From: Halodesulfurarchaeum sp. HSR-GB
Lineage (GTDB): Archaea > Halobacteriota > Halobacteria > Halobacteriales > Halobacteriaceae
Assembly: GCF_031432215.1 (NCBI RefSeq)
Contig: NZ_JAVKGN010000001.1
Coordinates: 806,001 to 870,000, forward strand
DNA: 64,000 nt
Direction of reading: 5' to 3'
The notes beneath the pieces were generated by a model, which worked only from the letters and a program-made list of their open reading frames with translations, ran no database searches and had not been told where the DNA came from. The position numbers and the translations under genes are program-made. This document shows, piece after piece, positions 41,210-49,646 of this stretch (its first letter is position 1; each line of letters opens with the position of its first letter).

Positions 41210-41641
41210 TCAGTCACAGAGCGAGACGAACAACTCGATGTCCTCGGCCTGAATCGTCCGCCGACCCGCGTGCTCGGCGAGTTTTCTCGCGCCGCTTGCG
41301 ATCCGCTTGGCCCGCGATTCGAGCAGCCCCGCGAGTGCGAGTCTGGCGTCCTCGGCCACGCGGAACTGGTCGTCGATCTCCAGGCGCGCGATTCGATCGA
41401 CGGGCGCGACGGGCAAGGTCACCGCGTCTCGTCCGGGGACCGAGATGTCCCCGAAATCCGAGACCATGATCGTCTTGCGGTCAGCGGCGGCGGTTTGCTG
41501 GGCCGCCTCGGCAGCGATTGCCGCCCCGATCTGTTGGATCTCTCGGGCGAGTGCCTCGGCGGCACCGGCGCTGACACGGAGGTCTCCCGCCTGGGTCCTG
41601 ATCAGCGAATCGACGGGGGAGAAGGGAAGCTCGACACTCAT
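41210..41641 (-). CDS. Archaeal histone, haloarchaeal doublet form
   Basis: A DNA-packaging protein in which two histone folds are joined in one 143-residue chain. First fold: LPFSPVDSLIRTQAGDLRVS to MVSDFG (about 4-65); second fold: LPVAPVDRIARLEIDDQFRVA to RTIQAEDIELFVSL (about 75-141). Both start with the LP(F/V)xPVD motif of archaeal histones. The doublet is the normal haloarchaeal arrangement and would form one half of a tetramer-like wrap. It is co-directional with the RPA gene 38 bases upstream, a neighbourhood I recall from Haloferax. Confidence 0.92.
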   Translation of the reverse strand: MSVELPFSPVDSLIRTQAGDLRVSAGAAEALAREIQQIGAAIAAEAAQQTAAADRKTIMVSDFGDISVPGRDAVTLPVAPVDRIARLEIDDQFRVAEDARLALAGLLESRAKRIASGARKLAEHAGRRTIQAEDIELFVSLCD

Positions 41642-41679
41642 ACCCGAAATCCCGGGCGGTCACTGGCTTAACTGTTTCC

Positions 41680-43092
41680 TCACTCGACGGCGTCGGGATC
41701 GAGTGTTCCGTCCGCGAGTTCCCCACGAACGGTCAGTTCCTCGCCGAGTTCGGCGTCAACCTCGGTTCGCAGCGTCACGGTGCGTTCCCCGTCGTCCAGA
41801 ATGACCGGGTCCCGGGCCTGCACGACGACACCCGTGAACTCGACTTCCTCCCCATCCTGAGACTCGCTTTCGGTGGTCGACTCGGTACTCGTGGCTGGTG
41901 AGGAGCCGTCGGCAAAGGCCGAGAGGCCGGTGTCGGTTTCGCCCGTTGGCTCGCTCTCGGCGGCCCCGTCACTGGACTCGACCCCGTCTTCCAGTAACAC
42001 GATGGTGGACTGCCAGTTCGCGGAGGCCTCCAGGTCGTCCTGCCAGCCGTCCTGGATCGCCACGTCCACGAACAGCACCTCGTCGCCCGGGCCGAGGTCG
42101 ACGTCCGCCTTCTCGCCCCAGAGTGCGACCCGGATGTCGTCCGTCTCGTCTTGCACGCGGACGTTCCGGACCTGGCCCTCGGAGCCGTCGTCCCGGTCGA
42201 AGGTTCGTTTCGGGTCCGCGGAGCGCACGACCCCCGCGATGTCGACGGTCTCGTCGAGTTCGACGGCCTCGATATCCGTCGTGTCAGGCACGTAGGACAC
42301 CTCGGCGTCGGTCCGGTTGATAGCCCCCCGGTCGCCCACGTGCAGCTCCAGCCGTCCGTCCCGCTCTCGGATGTAGCCGTCGATGACCTCGACGACCTCG
42401 TGGGGCTCGAAGGCCTCGGCCTGGTCGGCCTGGTCGTCCCAGAGCGTGACCCGTACCCGACCCGTCTCGTCGCCGACCAGCACGTTCGAGACTTTCCCCT
42501 CCGAGCCGTCGTCCCGGTCGAAGGTCCGAACGGGTTCGGTCGCCAGGACCTCGCCCAGCAGGGTGACATCCGACGCGCCGAGCGTGAGATCCGAGACGCG
42601 GTACTCCTCGGTGAGCGTGACCTCGATCTCCGTGTCGGGTGCCGGTTCGACCTGGTCGACGGTGACCTCCACGCCGTCGTAGCCATCCTTCGGCCGGCCG
42701 TTGATGTTGAGTACTTGCCCTGCTTCGAGGTCCGATTCGGCCGCACTCGCCATCTCGTCCCAGAACGAGACCCGGAGTCGGCCCGTCTCGTCGGCCACGT
42801 CGGCGTTGATCACCTGGCCCTCGGGCTGGTCGGGATCGTCCCGCTCGAAGGTCCGCAACTCGCCGACGTTGATGACCTTCGCGGTGACCGAGACCTCGTC
42901 CATCCCGGGTTCGACGTCCGCGAGCCCCGATACTTGCCCGTCTTCGAGTTCGTGGGCGATGAGCATCGCGGCCGTCTCCTCGTCCGCGAGCCCGCCCATC
43001 TGCTCGACCTTGGATTCGACGGCCGCGCGGAACTCCTCGAGGGAGACCTCCTCCGTGTCGAGATCCTCGTAGATCGTCTCGATATCGCCCAT
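41680..43092 (-). CDS. Replication protein A-like single-stranded DNA-binding protein
   Basis: Coats single-stranded DNA during replication and repair. The 470-residue protein has an N-terminal helical region (1-60) and three OB folds in series (about 65-160, 170-265 and 275-370), each with the repeated signature RTF(E/D)RDD and (G/D)ETGRLRV(S/T)(F/L)W or a variant. An acidic serine-rich linker (about 380-420) follows, then a short fourth OB-like end (EVEFTGVVVQARDPVIL). No zinc finger is present. Gene order with the histone supports the Haloferax RPA2-type protein. Confidence 0.92.
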   Translation of the reverse strand: MGDIETIYEDLDTEEVSLEEFRAAVESKVEQMGGLADEETAAMLIAHELEDGQVSGLADVEPGMDEVSVTAKVINVGELRTFERDDPDQPEGQVINADVADETGRLRVSFWDEMASAAESDLEAGQVLNINGRPKDGYDGVEVTVDQVEPAPDTEIEVTLTEEYRVSDLTLGASDVTLLGEVLATEPVRTFDRDDGSEGKVSNVLVGDETGRVRVTLWDDQADQAEAFEPHEVVEVIDGYIRERDGRLELHVGDRGAINRTDAEVSYVPDTTDIEAVELDETVDIAGVVRSADPKRTFDRDDGSEGQVRNVRVQDETDDIRVALWGEKADVDLGPGDEVLFVDVAIQDGWQDDLEASANWQSTIVLLEDGVESSDGAAESEPTGETDTGLSAFADGSSPATSTESTTESESQDGEEVEFTGVVVQARDPVILDDGERTVTLRTEVDAELGEELTVRGELADGTLDPDAVE

Positions 43093-43140
43093 TACGTGAA
43101 ACTAGGCCGCGTTCTCGCTCTTGAACCTTGCCGTTGGTGA

Positions 43141-43542
43141 CTAGAAGAGCGAGTCCGCGGCGGCCGCCCCCACGATGGAGAACATGGAGCCGATGCTGAT
43201 CGCCGTGAGCGTCCCCATGGGACTCGCCCCGAAGGTTCGTGGCGCGGCGAGCAGGAAGCTCATGACCGTGACCGCCCCGAAAGCGACGGTGAGCAGGGAG
43301 ACAAACCGCAGCGGGATCCCCAGGAACTTGGCCTCGACCTCGAGGTCTCGATCCTTGTCCGCCTTGTAGAGCGCGCTGTAGCCCACGACGACGACCCCGC
43401 CGATCAGGAGGGCCGTCTGCAGGGACGACATCGACTCGGCGAGGACCCAGACCTCCTCGGTGACCACGAAGGGACCCGCCAGCAGCAGTCCGCCCACGAT
43501 CTGCTGGGCGACGTCAGCGGGCCGGAAACGTGGCCGTCTCAT
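43141..43542 (-). CDS. DUF2391-type integral membrane protein
   Basis: A 133-residue protein with four membrane helices (about 13-32, 40-58, 78-99 and 108-130) and a basic start (MRRPRFRPAD). The pattern GGLLLAGPFVVTEEVW at the start and GTLTAISIGSMFSIVGAAAADSL at the end fits the small DUF2391 membrane family. The function is unknown. It lies 48 bases before the RPA gene on the same strand and may be cotranscribed with it. Confidence 0.7.
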   Translation of the reverse strand: MRRPRFRPADVAQQIVGGLLLAGPFVVTEEVWVLAESMSSLQTALLIGGVVVVGYSALYKADKDRDLEVEAKFLGIPLRFVSLLTVAFGAVTVMSFLLAAPRTFGASPMGTLTAISIGSMFSIVGAAAADSLF

Positions 43543-43582
43543 ACTCTATTTCTGCGCGGGTGTGCTCCTAATACGTTCCCCC

Positions 43583-44176
43583 TCAGTCCTGGGCTCGCCA
43601 CAGGTACAGCGACCCGATCGATCGATACGGGGCCCACGTGGTGGCCCGCTCGGCCATCGAATCTCTCGTCTCGTCGCCGTACAGGTCGGTCATGGCCCGT
43701 CGAACGCCCAGGTCCTCGACCGGGAACACGTCCGGTCGGCCCAGTCCGAACAGGAGAAACATTTTCGCGGTCCAGGCCCCGATGCCCCGAATTTCGGTCA
43801 GCGAGTCCATCACGGCTCGATCGTCCAGCCCCTCGAACCGGGACCTGGACCAGCCCCGATCCTGGAAGGCCCGGGCCACGTTCCGGACGTACTCGCTTTT
43901 CGCTTCGGAGAGGCCGACGGCCTGGAGGGCTGCTGGCTCGGTTGCCAGCATCGCCGCCGGGGTCACCTCGAACTCCGTGGTCAGTCGCTCCCAGGTTGCC
44001 TCGGCCGCGGCCATCGAGACCTGCTGGCGGACGATGGACTTGAGCAGTCGTGTGAAGGGGTCTGCTGCGGGTTCGACGCCGAGATAGCCGTGCTGGGTGA
44101 CCAGTTCGGCCATCGTTGGATCGGTCTGCAGGTGTTCGTGGGCCGCGGTCGGTTGGGCCAGTTCCTCGACGGGCAT
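43583..44176 (-). CDS. AlkA-like DNA-3-methyladenine glycosylase (HhH-GPD)
   Basis: Removes alkylated bases from DNA. A 197-residue enzyme with the helix-hairpin-helix motif LTEIRGIGAWTAKMFLLFGL (about 134-153) and the catalytic Asp a few residues later in PDVFPVEDLGVRRA. The helical region at 42-110 (LLKSIVRQQVSMAAAEATWERL) matches the family's N-part; there is no iron-sulfur cysteine set as in Nth/MutY. The family usually has an N-terminal beta domain as well; this shorter form is common in archaea. It is divergent from tRNA-Arg. Confidence 0.9.
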   Translation of the reverse strand: MPVEELAQPTAAHEHLQTDPTMAELVTQHGYLGVEPAADPFTRLLKSIVRQQVSMAAAEATWERLTTEFEVTPAAMLATEPAALQAVGLSEAKSEYVRNVARAFQDRGWSRSRFEGLDDRAVMDSLTEIRGIGAWTAKMFLLFGLGRPDVFPVEDLGVRRAMTDLYGDETRDSMAERATTWAPYRSIGSLYLWRAQD

Positions 44177-44247
44177 GGGTGTTGGAGTCTCTTGGGGGCC
44201 GACCCACTCCAGGGTTGTCCTCGCGGTGGCCGCCCAGGTCCGTAACG

Positions 44248-44256
44248 GATATACCA
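44248..44256 (+). promoter_or_regulatory. TATA box of tRNA-Arg
   Basis: GGATATACC lies 23-31 bases before the 5' end of the tRNA, the standard archaeal distance. Confidence 0.7.
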
Positions 44257-44278
44257 GCGTGGCCCAAAGCGAGAGTGA

Positions 44279-44351
44279 GTCCTGGTAGGGTAGTGGACCA
44301 TCCTCCTGGCTTGCGGAGCCAGGGACCGGAGTTCAAATCTCCGTCAGGACG
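44279..44351 (+). tRNA. tRNA-Arg (GCG)
   Basis: Cloverleaf with acceptor GTCCTGG/TCAGGAC (one G-U pair), discriminator G73, D-arm around GGGTAGTGGACCATCC, anticodon stem CTGGC/GCCAG with loop TTGCGGA (anticodon GCG, reads CGC/CGU) and T-arm CGGAG-TTCAAAT-CTCCG. No encoded CCA. Its last 13 bases are repeated at 44423-44435, and a low-GC island follows, so the gene looks like an integration site. Confidence 0.93.
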
Positions 44352-44435
44352 CTCACTTCACTCACTGCGTTCGTTTCGTTCGCGACCTGACTTGCCCCAC
44401 GCTCGCGTCCGCTCGCGTGGGACTCCGTCAGGACG
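44339..44435. repeat. Direct repeat of the tRNA-Arg 3' end, att-like
   Basis: CTCCGTCAGGACG occurs at the end of the tRNA (44339-44351) and again at 44423-44435. Between them lies a perfect 7-base inverted repeat, CCCACGC and GCGTGGG, and GTTCG/GTTTCGTTCG simple repeats. This is what a tRNA integration event leaves behind. From 44436 to 44687 the DNA is AT-richer and contains no gene I can support; it includes the probable promoter of the pentapeptide-channel gene. Confidence 0.65.
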
Positions 44436-44687
44436 ATACTGTTCTCCCGCTATGGGGGGTGTTCTTCGTCTCCGATAAGGGCGACGCTCGATGACGAAGG
44501 CCCAGAAAACAGGTGGTGGTGATTAAATAGCTGTATTGTCCGAGACTTACTGTTTATCGAGTTACCTCGTATCGATGGCGTGGTCGACCTGACTGAGAGG
44601 ACAACTGTATTCAACACAACACCTACCATCCATGTCAATGGCAGCTCGACACCCAGTTTCAAGAAGACACCCGTGCTTGGGCGGGGT

Positions 44688-46604
44688 ATGTCAGACGGTG
44701 ACGGAACCTGCGAGTACGTCCTTGACCCGGAAGACCCCGAAACGTGGGGCGGGTTGCATAGGGAGGAGTGCGACGTTGGCGAGGAAATTCTGAACGAAGA
44801 TGGTGTTTGGACTTGTCCACACGAAGCTGAACCGGGCAAAAACCGCTGTCTTTTTCATCAACCTCTCGTTGAGAAAGATGATGAAAATGTCGTTGATGCG
44901 TTCCTGGATGTAGTCGGCGAAGCTAACGCCAGTGACTGTGCTGAAAGGCGACAGCTGGAGTTTGTCGGTGCGAAGTTCGGTGCGTTTGACCTGAGTGAGA
45001 ACCCCGTGGATCTCACAGCTGGAGACGGCTGGCTTGTGATGGACTACGCCACTGTTGCAGGTGTATTTGACTGGTCTGAGACGATACTTGAGCTGCAGAA
45101 AATAACTTTCAACGGAATAAATTTTGGTGCCGATACCCGTTTCCAAGGCACGGAGTTCGGGGGAGTGGCCAGTTTCAAGGGCGCAGAGTTCAGGGGTGTG
45201 GCCAACTTCAGCGGTGCAGAGTTCGAACGAATCGCCGAGTTCGAGGCAGTGGAGTTCAGGGAAGAGGCAGACCTCAGGACAACAGAGTTCAAGGGACAGG
45301 CCGCCTTCGGGGGTGCGGAGTTCGGGGGGCGAGCCATCTTCAAGGCAGTAACGTTCGAGGGACTGGCTGACTTCCGGAAAACAACGTTCGAGGGATTGGC
45401 CAATTTCAACGCAGTACAGGCAGGAGATTGGGCATTCATGGGGGCAGAGTTCGAAAGACAGGCCAAGTTCGGGAATGCAGAGTTTGGCGGACGGACCAAC
45501 TTCATGTTAGCAGAGTTCGGAAAACGTGCCAATTTCATGTTAGCAGAGTTCGGGGAACTGGCCGACTTCGAGAGTGCAGAGTTTGGGGGAGCGGCTGACT
45601 TCAATGAGGCAGAGTTTGGAGGCGGGGCCGATTTTGAAGGAGTAGAGTTCGAGGAAGAAGTCGGATTCAAGGGGGCAGAGTTCTGGGGCGAAGCTGACTT
45701 CAGGGGCTCATCGTTCGAGGGCAATGCTCCTGTGTTTAGAGGCGTAGCGTTTGAGGAGGGCTCTATTTTCGCAGACCTAACTCTCGACGGGACTCAATTC
45801 AATGGCGGGGACCTGACGGATGCGACTTTTACTGGCACAAGTCTTCGCAATACGAATTTCGAGTCAGCCCTGCTAAGCCGAGCAACATTCTTTGATGCAG
45901 ACCTCCGAGGAGCAAAACTCAGTGGGGCAGTCCTTGGTGATGTTCGCATCGACGACAGGACGCGATTCCTCGGATCTCCCTCTGAAGACGTCGACACCTC
46001 ACCACATACCTTCGCGGCTATCCGCTCACGACCAGCCTGTGTCTATGACCCTTCCTACGAGGGTGATGGTGAACAGGAAGACGCGGACAAAGCAAAAAGC
46101 GTCTATCGAGCGCTGGAGGAACTCGGCGGAAAACACGCCCGCCCTCGCTTACAGAGTCGCTCGTTCGTTCGACGTCAGGACCTCCAGAAGAAGAACTACT
46201 GGGATGATGCGACAGCTAACGAGGCCTCACTCGAAGAACGACTTATAGCGGGCGCTCGGTGGAGTCGAGCGAAGGTGGCACGAGCGACTCTCCTCTACGG
46301 TGAGAGCCCGTGGCGAGTTATCGGATACAGTCTCAGTTTCATTCTCGGATTTGCGATGCTGTTCCCACTCGGTGGATGGATGAAACCCGAAGGCGGGGAC
46401 CCCATTACCTACGCGCAGATCATGTCCAACCCCGCCGAAATCCTCAACTCTGTCTACTACTCCACCCTGACGTTCACGGCGCTCGGATTCGGCGATTTCA
46501 AACCCGTTGGATTCGGACGAGCCTTGACCACTATCGAGACGGGACTTGGAGCCGTGTTGCTTGCCCTTTTCGTATTCATTCTCGGTCGAAGGGCGGCTCG
46601 ATAA
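44688..46604 (+). CDS. Pentapeptide-repeat protein fused to a two-helix potassium-channel pore
   Basis: A 638-residue protein in a lower-GC setting. Residues 1-65 form a Cys/His-rich region (C8, then EECDVG, WTCPHEAEPGKNRCLFH) that may bind zinc. Residues about 140-390 are a beta-helix of pentapeptide type with a regular 11-residue period (for example NFSGAEFERIA, DFESAEFGGAA, DFRGSSFEGNA), about 17 turns. A basic, helical linker (about 430-530) leads to two membrane helices (about 542-563 and 608-632) flanking the pore loop with TALGFGDF (about 597-604), a K+-filter-like sequence. I choose the ATG at 44688 (MSDGDGTCEY); the frame opens upstream at 44580. Function unknown. Confidence 0.82.
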   Translation: MSDGDGTCEYVLDPEDPETWGGLHREECDVGEEILNEDGVWTCPHEAEPGKNRCLFHQPLVEKDDENVVDAFLDVVGEANASDCAERRQLEFVGAKFGAFDLSENPVDLTAGDGWLVMDYATVAGVFDWSETILELQKITFNGINFGADTRFQGTEFGGVASFKGAEFRGVANFSGAEFERIAEFEAVEFREEADLRTTEFKGQAAFGGAEFGGRAIFKAVTFEGLADFRKTTFEGLANFNAVQAGDWAFMGAEFERQAKFGNAEFGGRTNFMLAEFGKRANFMLAEFGELADFESAEFGGAADFNEAEFGGGADFEGVEFEEEVGFKGAEFWGEADFRGSSFEGNAPVFRGVAFEEGSIFADLTLDGTQFNGGDLTDATFTGTSLRNTNFESALLSRATFFDADLRGAKLSGAVLGDVRIDDRTRFLGSPSEDVDTSPHTFAAIRSRPACVYDPSYEGDGEQEDADKAKSVYRALEELGGKHARPRLQSRSFVRRQDLQKKNYWDDATANEASLEERLIAGARWSRAKVARATLLYGESPWRVIGYSLSFILGFAMLFPLGGWMKPEGGDPITYAQIMSNPAEILNSVYYSTLTFTALGFGDFKPVGFGRALTTIETGLGAVLLALFVFILGRRAAR

Positions 46605-46770
46605 TCACTCGGGTTGACTCTACTACACTGTGCCATTGCGCTGTCTTCTACCCCGCTATACAATCTTAGGACAGTCGGCTGAGTCCCGGGTTGGTTTCGG
46701 GATACGAGTTGGCACTTGAAGAATTCTCTCGTAGTCTATCGAGCGCATATGCCTTGCCGGACAGTGCTGC

Positions 46771-47514
46771 TTATAGCACCAGTCCGACCGACACCACGCC
46801 GACGGCGAGCAGGTAGAGGCCCAGATCTCGACGGGTGTGATCGACCGTCGTGATCGACGTTCGGGGCCCTGGCTCGTCGAAGCCGCGTGCTGTGAGGGCC
46901 GTCGAGAGGTCATAGCCATAGCGGATGACCGCCGCCAGGAATGGGACGAGCATCGGCAGTCGGGCCCGCGTCCTGGCGATCGGGCCGCCCGAGAGGTCGA
47001 GCCCGCGGGTGCGCTGGGACTCCTCGATCGTCCGAAAGCGCTTGCGCATCTCCGGAACCAGCCCGATCGTGAGCGAGAGCAGGAACGCAAACGACCAGGG
47101 GAGCCCGAGTTCGACGAGCGCCGCCTCGAAGCGCTCGGGTGCGGTCCCCAGCGCGAACCACGCCGCCGCGCCAGCGACTAGCACCAGCCGAGCAGCGATC
47201 AGCCCGGCTGTCTGGGCTCCGCCGGGTGTCACCGCCAATTCGACCGGCCCGATCTGGACCGCGTACCAGGCCGGCCCCGAGGCGTAGAATGGGGTGTTGA
47301 GGACCAGCAAAAGGACCACCAGCACGGCGAGGGGTTTGAGCGCCCCCAGCCAGTCACGGATCGACACCTCGCCCAGGACCAGCACGACCACTCCCAGCAG
47401 GGCGAAAAACAGCAGTTGCCCACGGATCGTCCCCGTCAGGAACCCGGCCAGGACGAACGCGAGGGCGACCGCGAGTTTTGACCGCGGGTCGAACCGTTGC
47501 TCGGCCCCGGTCAT
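46771..47514 (-). CDS. ECF transporter transmembrane subunit EcfT/CbiQ
   Basis: Energy-coupling-factor membrane subunit of 247 residues with about five to six helices. The two cytoplasmic coupling motifs with A-R-G character are visible as ESQRTRGLDLSGG (about 160-172) and TALTARGFDEPGP (about 210-222). It connects two ATPases to a substrate-binding S component. It is the last gene of a four-gene set; its start overlaps the end of the preceding ATPase (ATGA). Upstream genes on the strand are 47511-49520. The 46605-46770 gap before the island gene has no gene. Confidence 0.9.
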   Translation of the reverse strand: MTGAEQRFDPRSKLAVALAFVLAGFLTGTIRGQLLFFALLGVVVLVLGEVSIRDWLGALKPLAVLVVLLLVLNTPFYASGPAWYAVQIGPVELAVTPGGAQTAGLIAARLVLVAGAAAWFALGTAPERFEAALVELGLPWSFAFLLSLTIGLVPEMRKRFRTIEESQRTRGLDLSGGPIARTRARLPMLVPFLAAVIRYGYDLSTALTARGFDEPGPRTSITTVDHTRRDLGLYLLAVGVVSVGLVL

Positions 47515-48272
47515 GGCTCCTCGCCCTCGATCAACTCGACGGCCGCCGCGACTGTCCGCGGTGGCTCCTCGATCCCGCGTTCGCGGGCCCAGACGACCGG
47601 TTCGGGTGTGGTCAACCCCACGCCTGCCAGGTCGTAGGTGGAGTCCGCGAGGATCTCCCGGATCGGCCCCTCTCGATCCACGCCGGAGTCAGTCAGCACG
47701 ACCGCTGAGTCGGCATACCGCCACGCGAAATCGGTGTCGTGGGTCACCAGCACGACGGTCCGGTCGAGGGCCGCGAGTCGTTCCCCGAGCCGTCGCCAGC
47801 CCGACTCATCCAGCCCGCTCGTCGGTTCGTCGAGGCCGATCACGTCCGGATCGCCCGAAAGCACCGAGGCGATGGTCACCAGCCGCTTTTCGCCCTCCGA
47901 GAGTGCCTGTGGGATTCGGTCGGCGAGGTGAGTTATGCCCAGGGCTTCGAGGGCCTGGTCCACTTGCTCCTGGACGGCCAACCCACGGTTCTCCGGGAAG
48001 AAGGCGACCTCCTCGCTGACCGTCGCGGCGAAGAGCCCGTCGGCGGGGATTTCGGGGGTCAGTCCAACGGTCGGGTCCTGGTCCCCATCGATCCGAATCT
48101 CGCCGTTCGTGGGTGTCAACAACCCCGCGAGTAACCGGAGAAACGTCGTCTTGCCCGTGCCGTTTGCCCCCAGCACGGCGACGGTCTCGCCCTCCGGGAT
48201 CGTGAGGGAAAGGTCCTCGAAGACCCGCGGACCGTCGTCGTACTCGAAGGACAGGTCGGTGACGTCGATCAC
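47511..48272 (-). CDS. ECF transporter ATPase subunit (EcfA-type), second
   Basis: A 253-residue ABC ATPase: Walker A GANGTGKTTF (about 34-43), Q-loop near VGLTPEIPADGLFA, signature LSEGEKRLVTIA and Walker B VIGLDEPTSGLDE. It powers the transporter as a dimer with the neighbouring ATPase. The start is a GTG at 48272 (reading MIDVTDLSFEYDDG), 4 bases after the stop of the previous gene; the frame further upstream has no family match. Confidence 0.9.
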   Translation of the reverse strand: MIDVTDLSFEYDDGPRVFEDLSLTIPEGETVAVLGANGTGKTTFLRLLAGLLTPTNGEIRIDGDQDPTVGLTPEIPADGLFAATVSEEVAFFPENRGLAVQEQVDQALEALGITHLADRIPQALSEGEKRLVTIASVLSGDPDVIGLDEPTSGLDESGWRRLGERLAALDRTVVLVTHDTDFAWRYADSAVVLTDSGVDREGPIREILADSTYDLAGVGLTTPEPVVWARERGIEEPPRTVAAAVELIEGEEP

Positions 48273-48276
48273 GGTC

Positions 48277-49020
48277 TCACCCCGATAGCGGGACCCGGTC
48301 GACGGGTATCCCACGTTCCAGGGCCACTTCGGTTCCGAAGGGGAGGGTCACCCCCGCCTCCCGAAGCGATTCGAGGACGGCTCGTGGCTCGCCACTCGCG
48401 GCAATCCGCCCCGATTCCAGGACGAGCGCGCGGTCGGCCCGCTGCAGAAACGGCCCCGCGTCGTGTTCAGTTACGAGGAGGCCAGTGTCTCCCTGGAGTT
48501 CCTCGATGGCCCCGAGCACGAGGTCGCGATTGGTCGCATCGAGGGCCGTGAGCGGTTCGTCGAGGACGATCAACTCCGGTTCGGTCACCAGCGTCCCCAG
48601 GAGCGCCACCAGGGTCGTCTCGCCGCGGGAGAGCGCGTCGATCGAGCGGTCGAGCAGGTGAGTCGCGTCGAGTCGCTCGGCCCAGGACTCGATGCGTTCG
48701 TGGATGGTCGCTGGCGGGATCCCACGATTCTCCAGCCCGAAGGCCACGTCAGAGCGCACGCCTGCTCTGACCAGCTGGGTGCTGGGGTTCTGCAGGAGCA
48801 CGCCAACCGACCCGGACCTATCGACGGTCCCCGACACCGTGAGTCCGGACCGATTCTTGAGCAACCCGCCCAGGGTCATCCCGAGCAGGGACTTTCCGCT
48901 GCCGGAGGGCCCCGCCAACAGGACTGTTTCCCCGGCGTCGATCGACAGCGAGAGATCGTCGAGGAGCCGGGCCCCCTCGCGATCCTCGACACGAAGGTCC
49001 TGGGCGGTGACGACGCTCAT
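48277..49020 (-). CDS. ECF transporter ATPase subunit (EcfA-type), first
   Basis: A 247-residue ABC ATPase: Walker A GPSGSGKSLLG (about 34-44), Q-loop region VGVLLQNPSTQL, signature LSRGETTLVALLG and Walker B LIVLDEPLTALD. The Q-loop and signature agree with cobalt/vitamin ECF ATPases. It overlaps the S-component gene (ATGA) upstream. Together with the second ATPase it forms the asymmetric motor of the transporter. Confidence 0.9.
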   Translation of the reverse strand: MSVVTAQDLRVEDREGARLLDDLSLSIDAGETVLLAGPSGSGKSLLGMTLGGLLKNRSGLTVSGTVDRSGSVGVLLQNPSTQLVRAGVRSDVAFGLENRGIPPATIHERIESWAERLDATHLLDRSIDALSRGETTLVALLGTLVTEPELIVLDEPLTALDATNRDLVLGAIEELQGDTGLLVTEHDAGPFLQRADRALVLESGRIAASGEPRAVLESLREAGVTLPFGTEVALERGIPVDRVPLSG

Positions 49021-49520
49021 CGCAGCTCCGGAATCCGGTCCTCCAGGACCTTCGTGAGCGGGACGGCGATGGCGAACCCGACGACGGCCTGGAGGATGTC
49101 GACCGGGAGTTCCTTTGCGAGCGCCAACGGTACTCCTTCCAGATAGGCAACGGCGAGGACGTATGCCACGATCATGAATGGCGCGCCCACGGCGACGGCG
49201 ATGGCTTTGCTCTTGAGACTATCGCCCGCGAGCCGACCAACGACGTAGCCTTCGGTGCCTTTAGCGATGAGGGTTACTGGCGCAAAGAAGACATACCCCG
49301 AGACGACATCAGCAGCGGCCGCGCCGATCCCGCCCGAAAGGCCCCCGACTGTTCCGCCGAAGAGAAAGGCACCGGTGTAGATAATCACTTCTCCGAAGTT
49401 GAGATATCCAATACCGACTGGAATTCGGGTAAATAGCGTGGCGACTGCGACGGCGGCTCCGACGACCGCACTGAATGCGACGGCCGTCGCGTCGAGATCA
49501 AAGCGGCTGTCTGCTTCCAT
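49017..49520 (-). CDS. ECF transporter substrate-binding S component
   Basis: A 167-residue membrane protein with about five to six helices. The NFGEVIIYTGAFLFGG stretch and GGLSGGIGAAAADVVSGY are typical of the PF07155-like S components, in which helix 1-3 surface residues dock on EcfT. The substrate is not determined by sequence: vitamins, queuine-like bases or metals are all used by relatives. A cobalamin operon lies 10 kb away, but this S component does not look like CbiM. It is the first gene of the set; no riboswitch is apparent in the 126-base gap before pitA. Confidence 0.8.
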   Translation of the reverse strand: MEADSRFDLDATAVAFSAVVGAAVAVATLFTRIPVGIGYLNFGEVIIYTGAFLFGGTVGGLSGGIGAAAADVVSGYVFFAPVTLIAKGTEGYVVGRLAGDSLKSKAIAVAVGAPFMIVAYVLAVAYLEGVPLALAKELPVDILQAVVGFAIAVPLTKVLEDRIPELR

Positions 49521-49646
49521 TGAGAGATTATCACGCAGTTGGGAAGTAGGCCCTTTCGATTCGGGTCAGTGTTACAGGCATCGCCGAAACCCGTGAGCCG
49601 TGCCGGTCCGCGAAGACACTTACTGGCCCACGCCAATTCACCGTCG

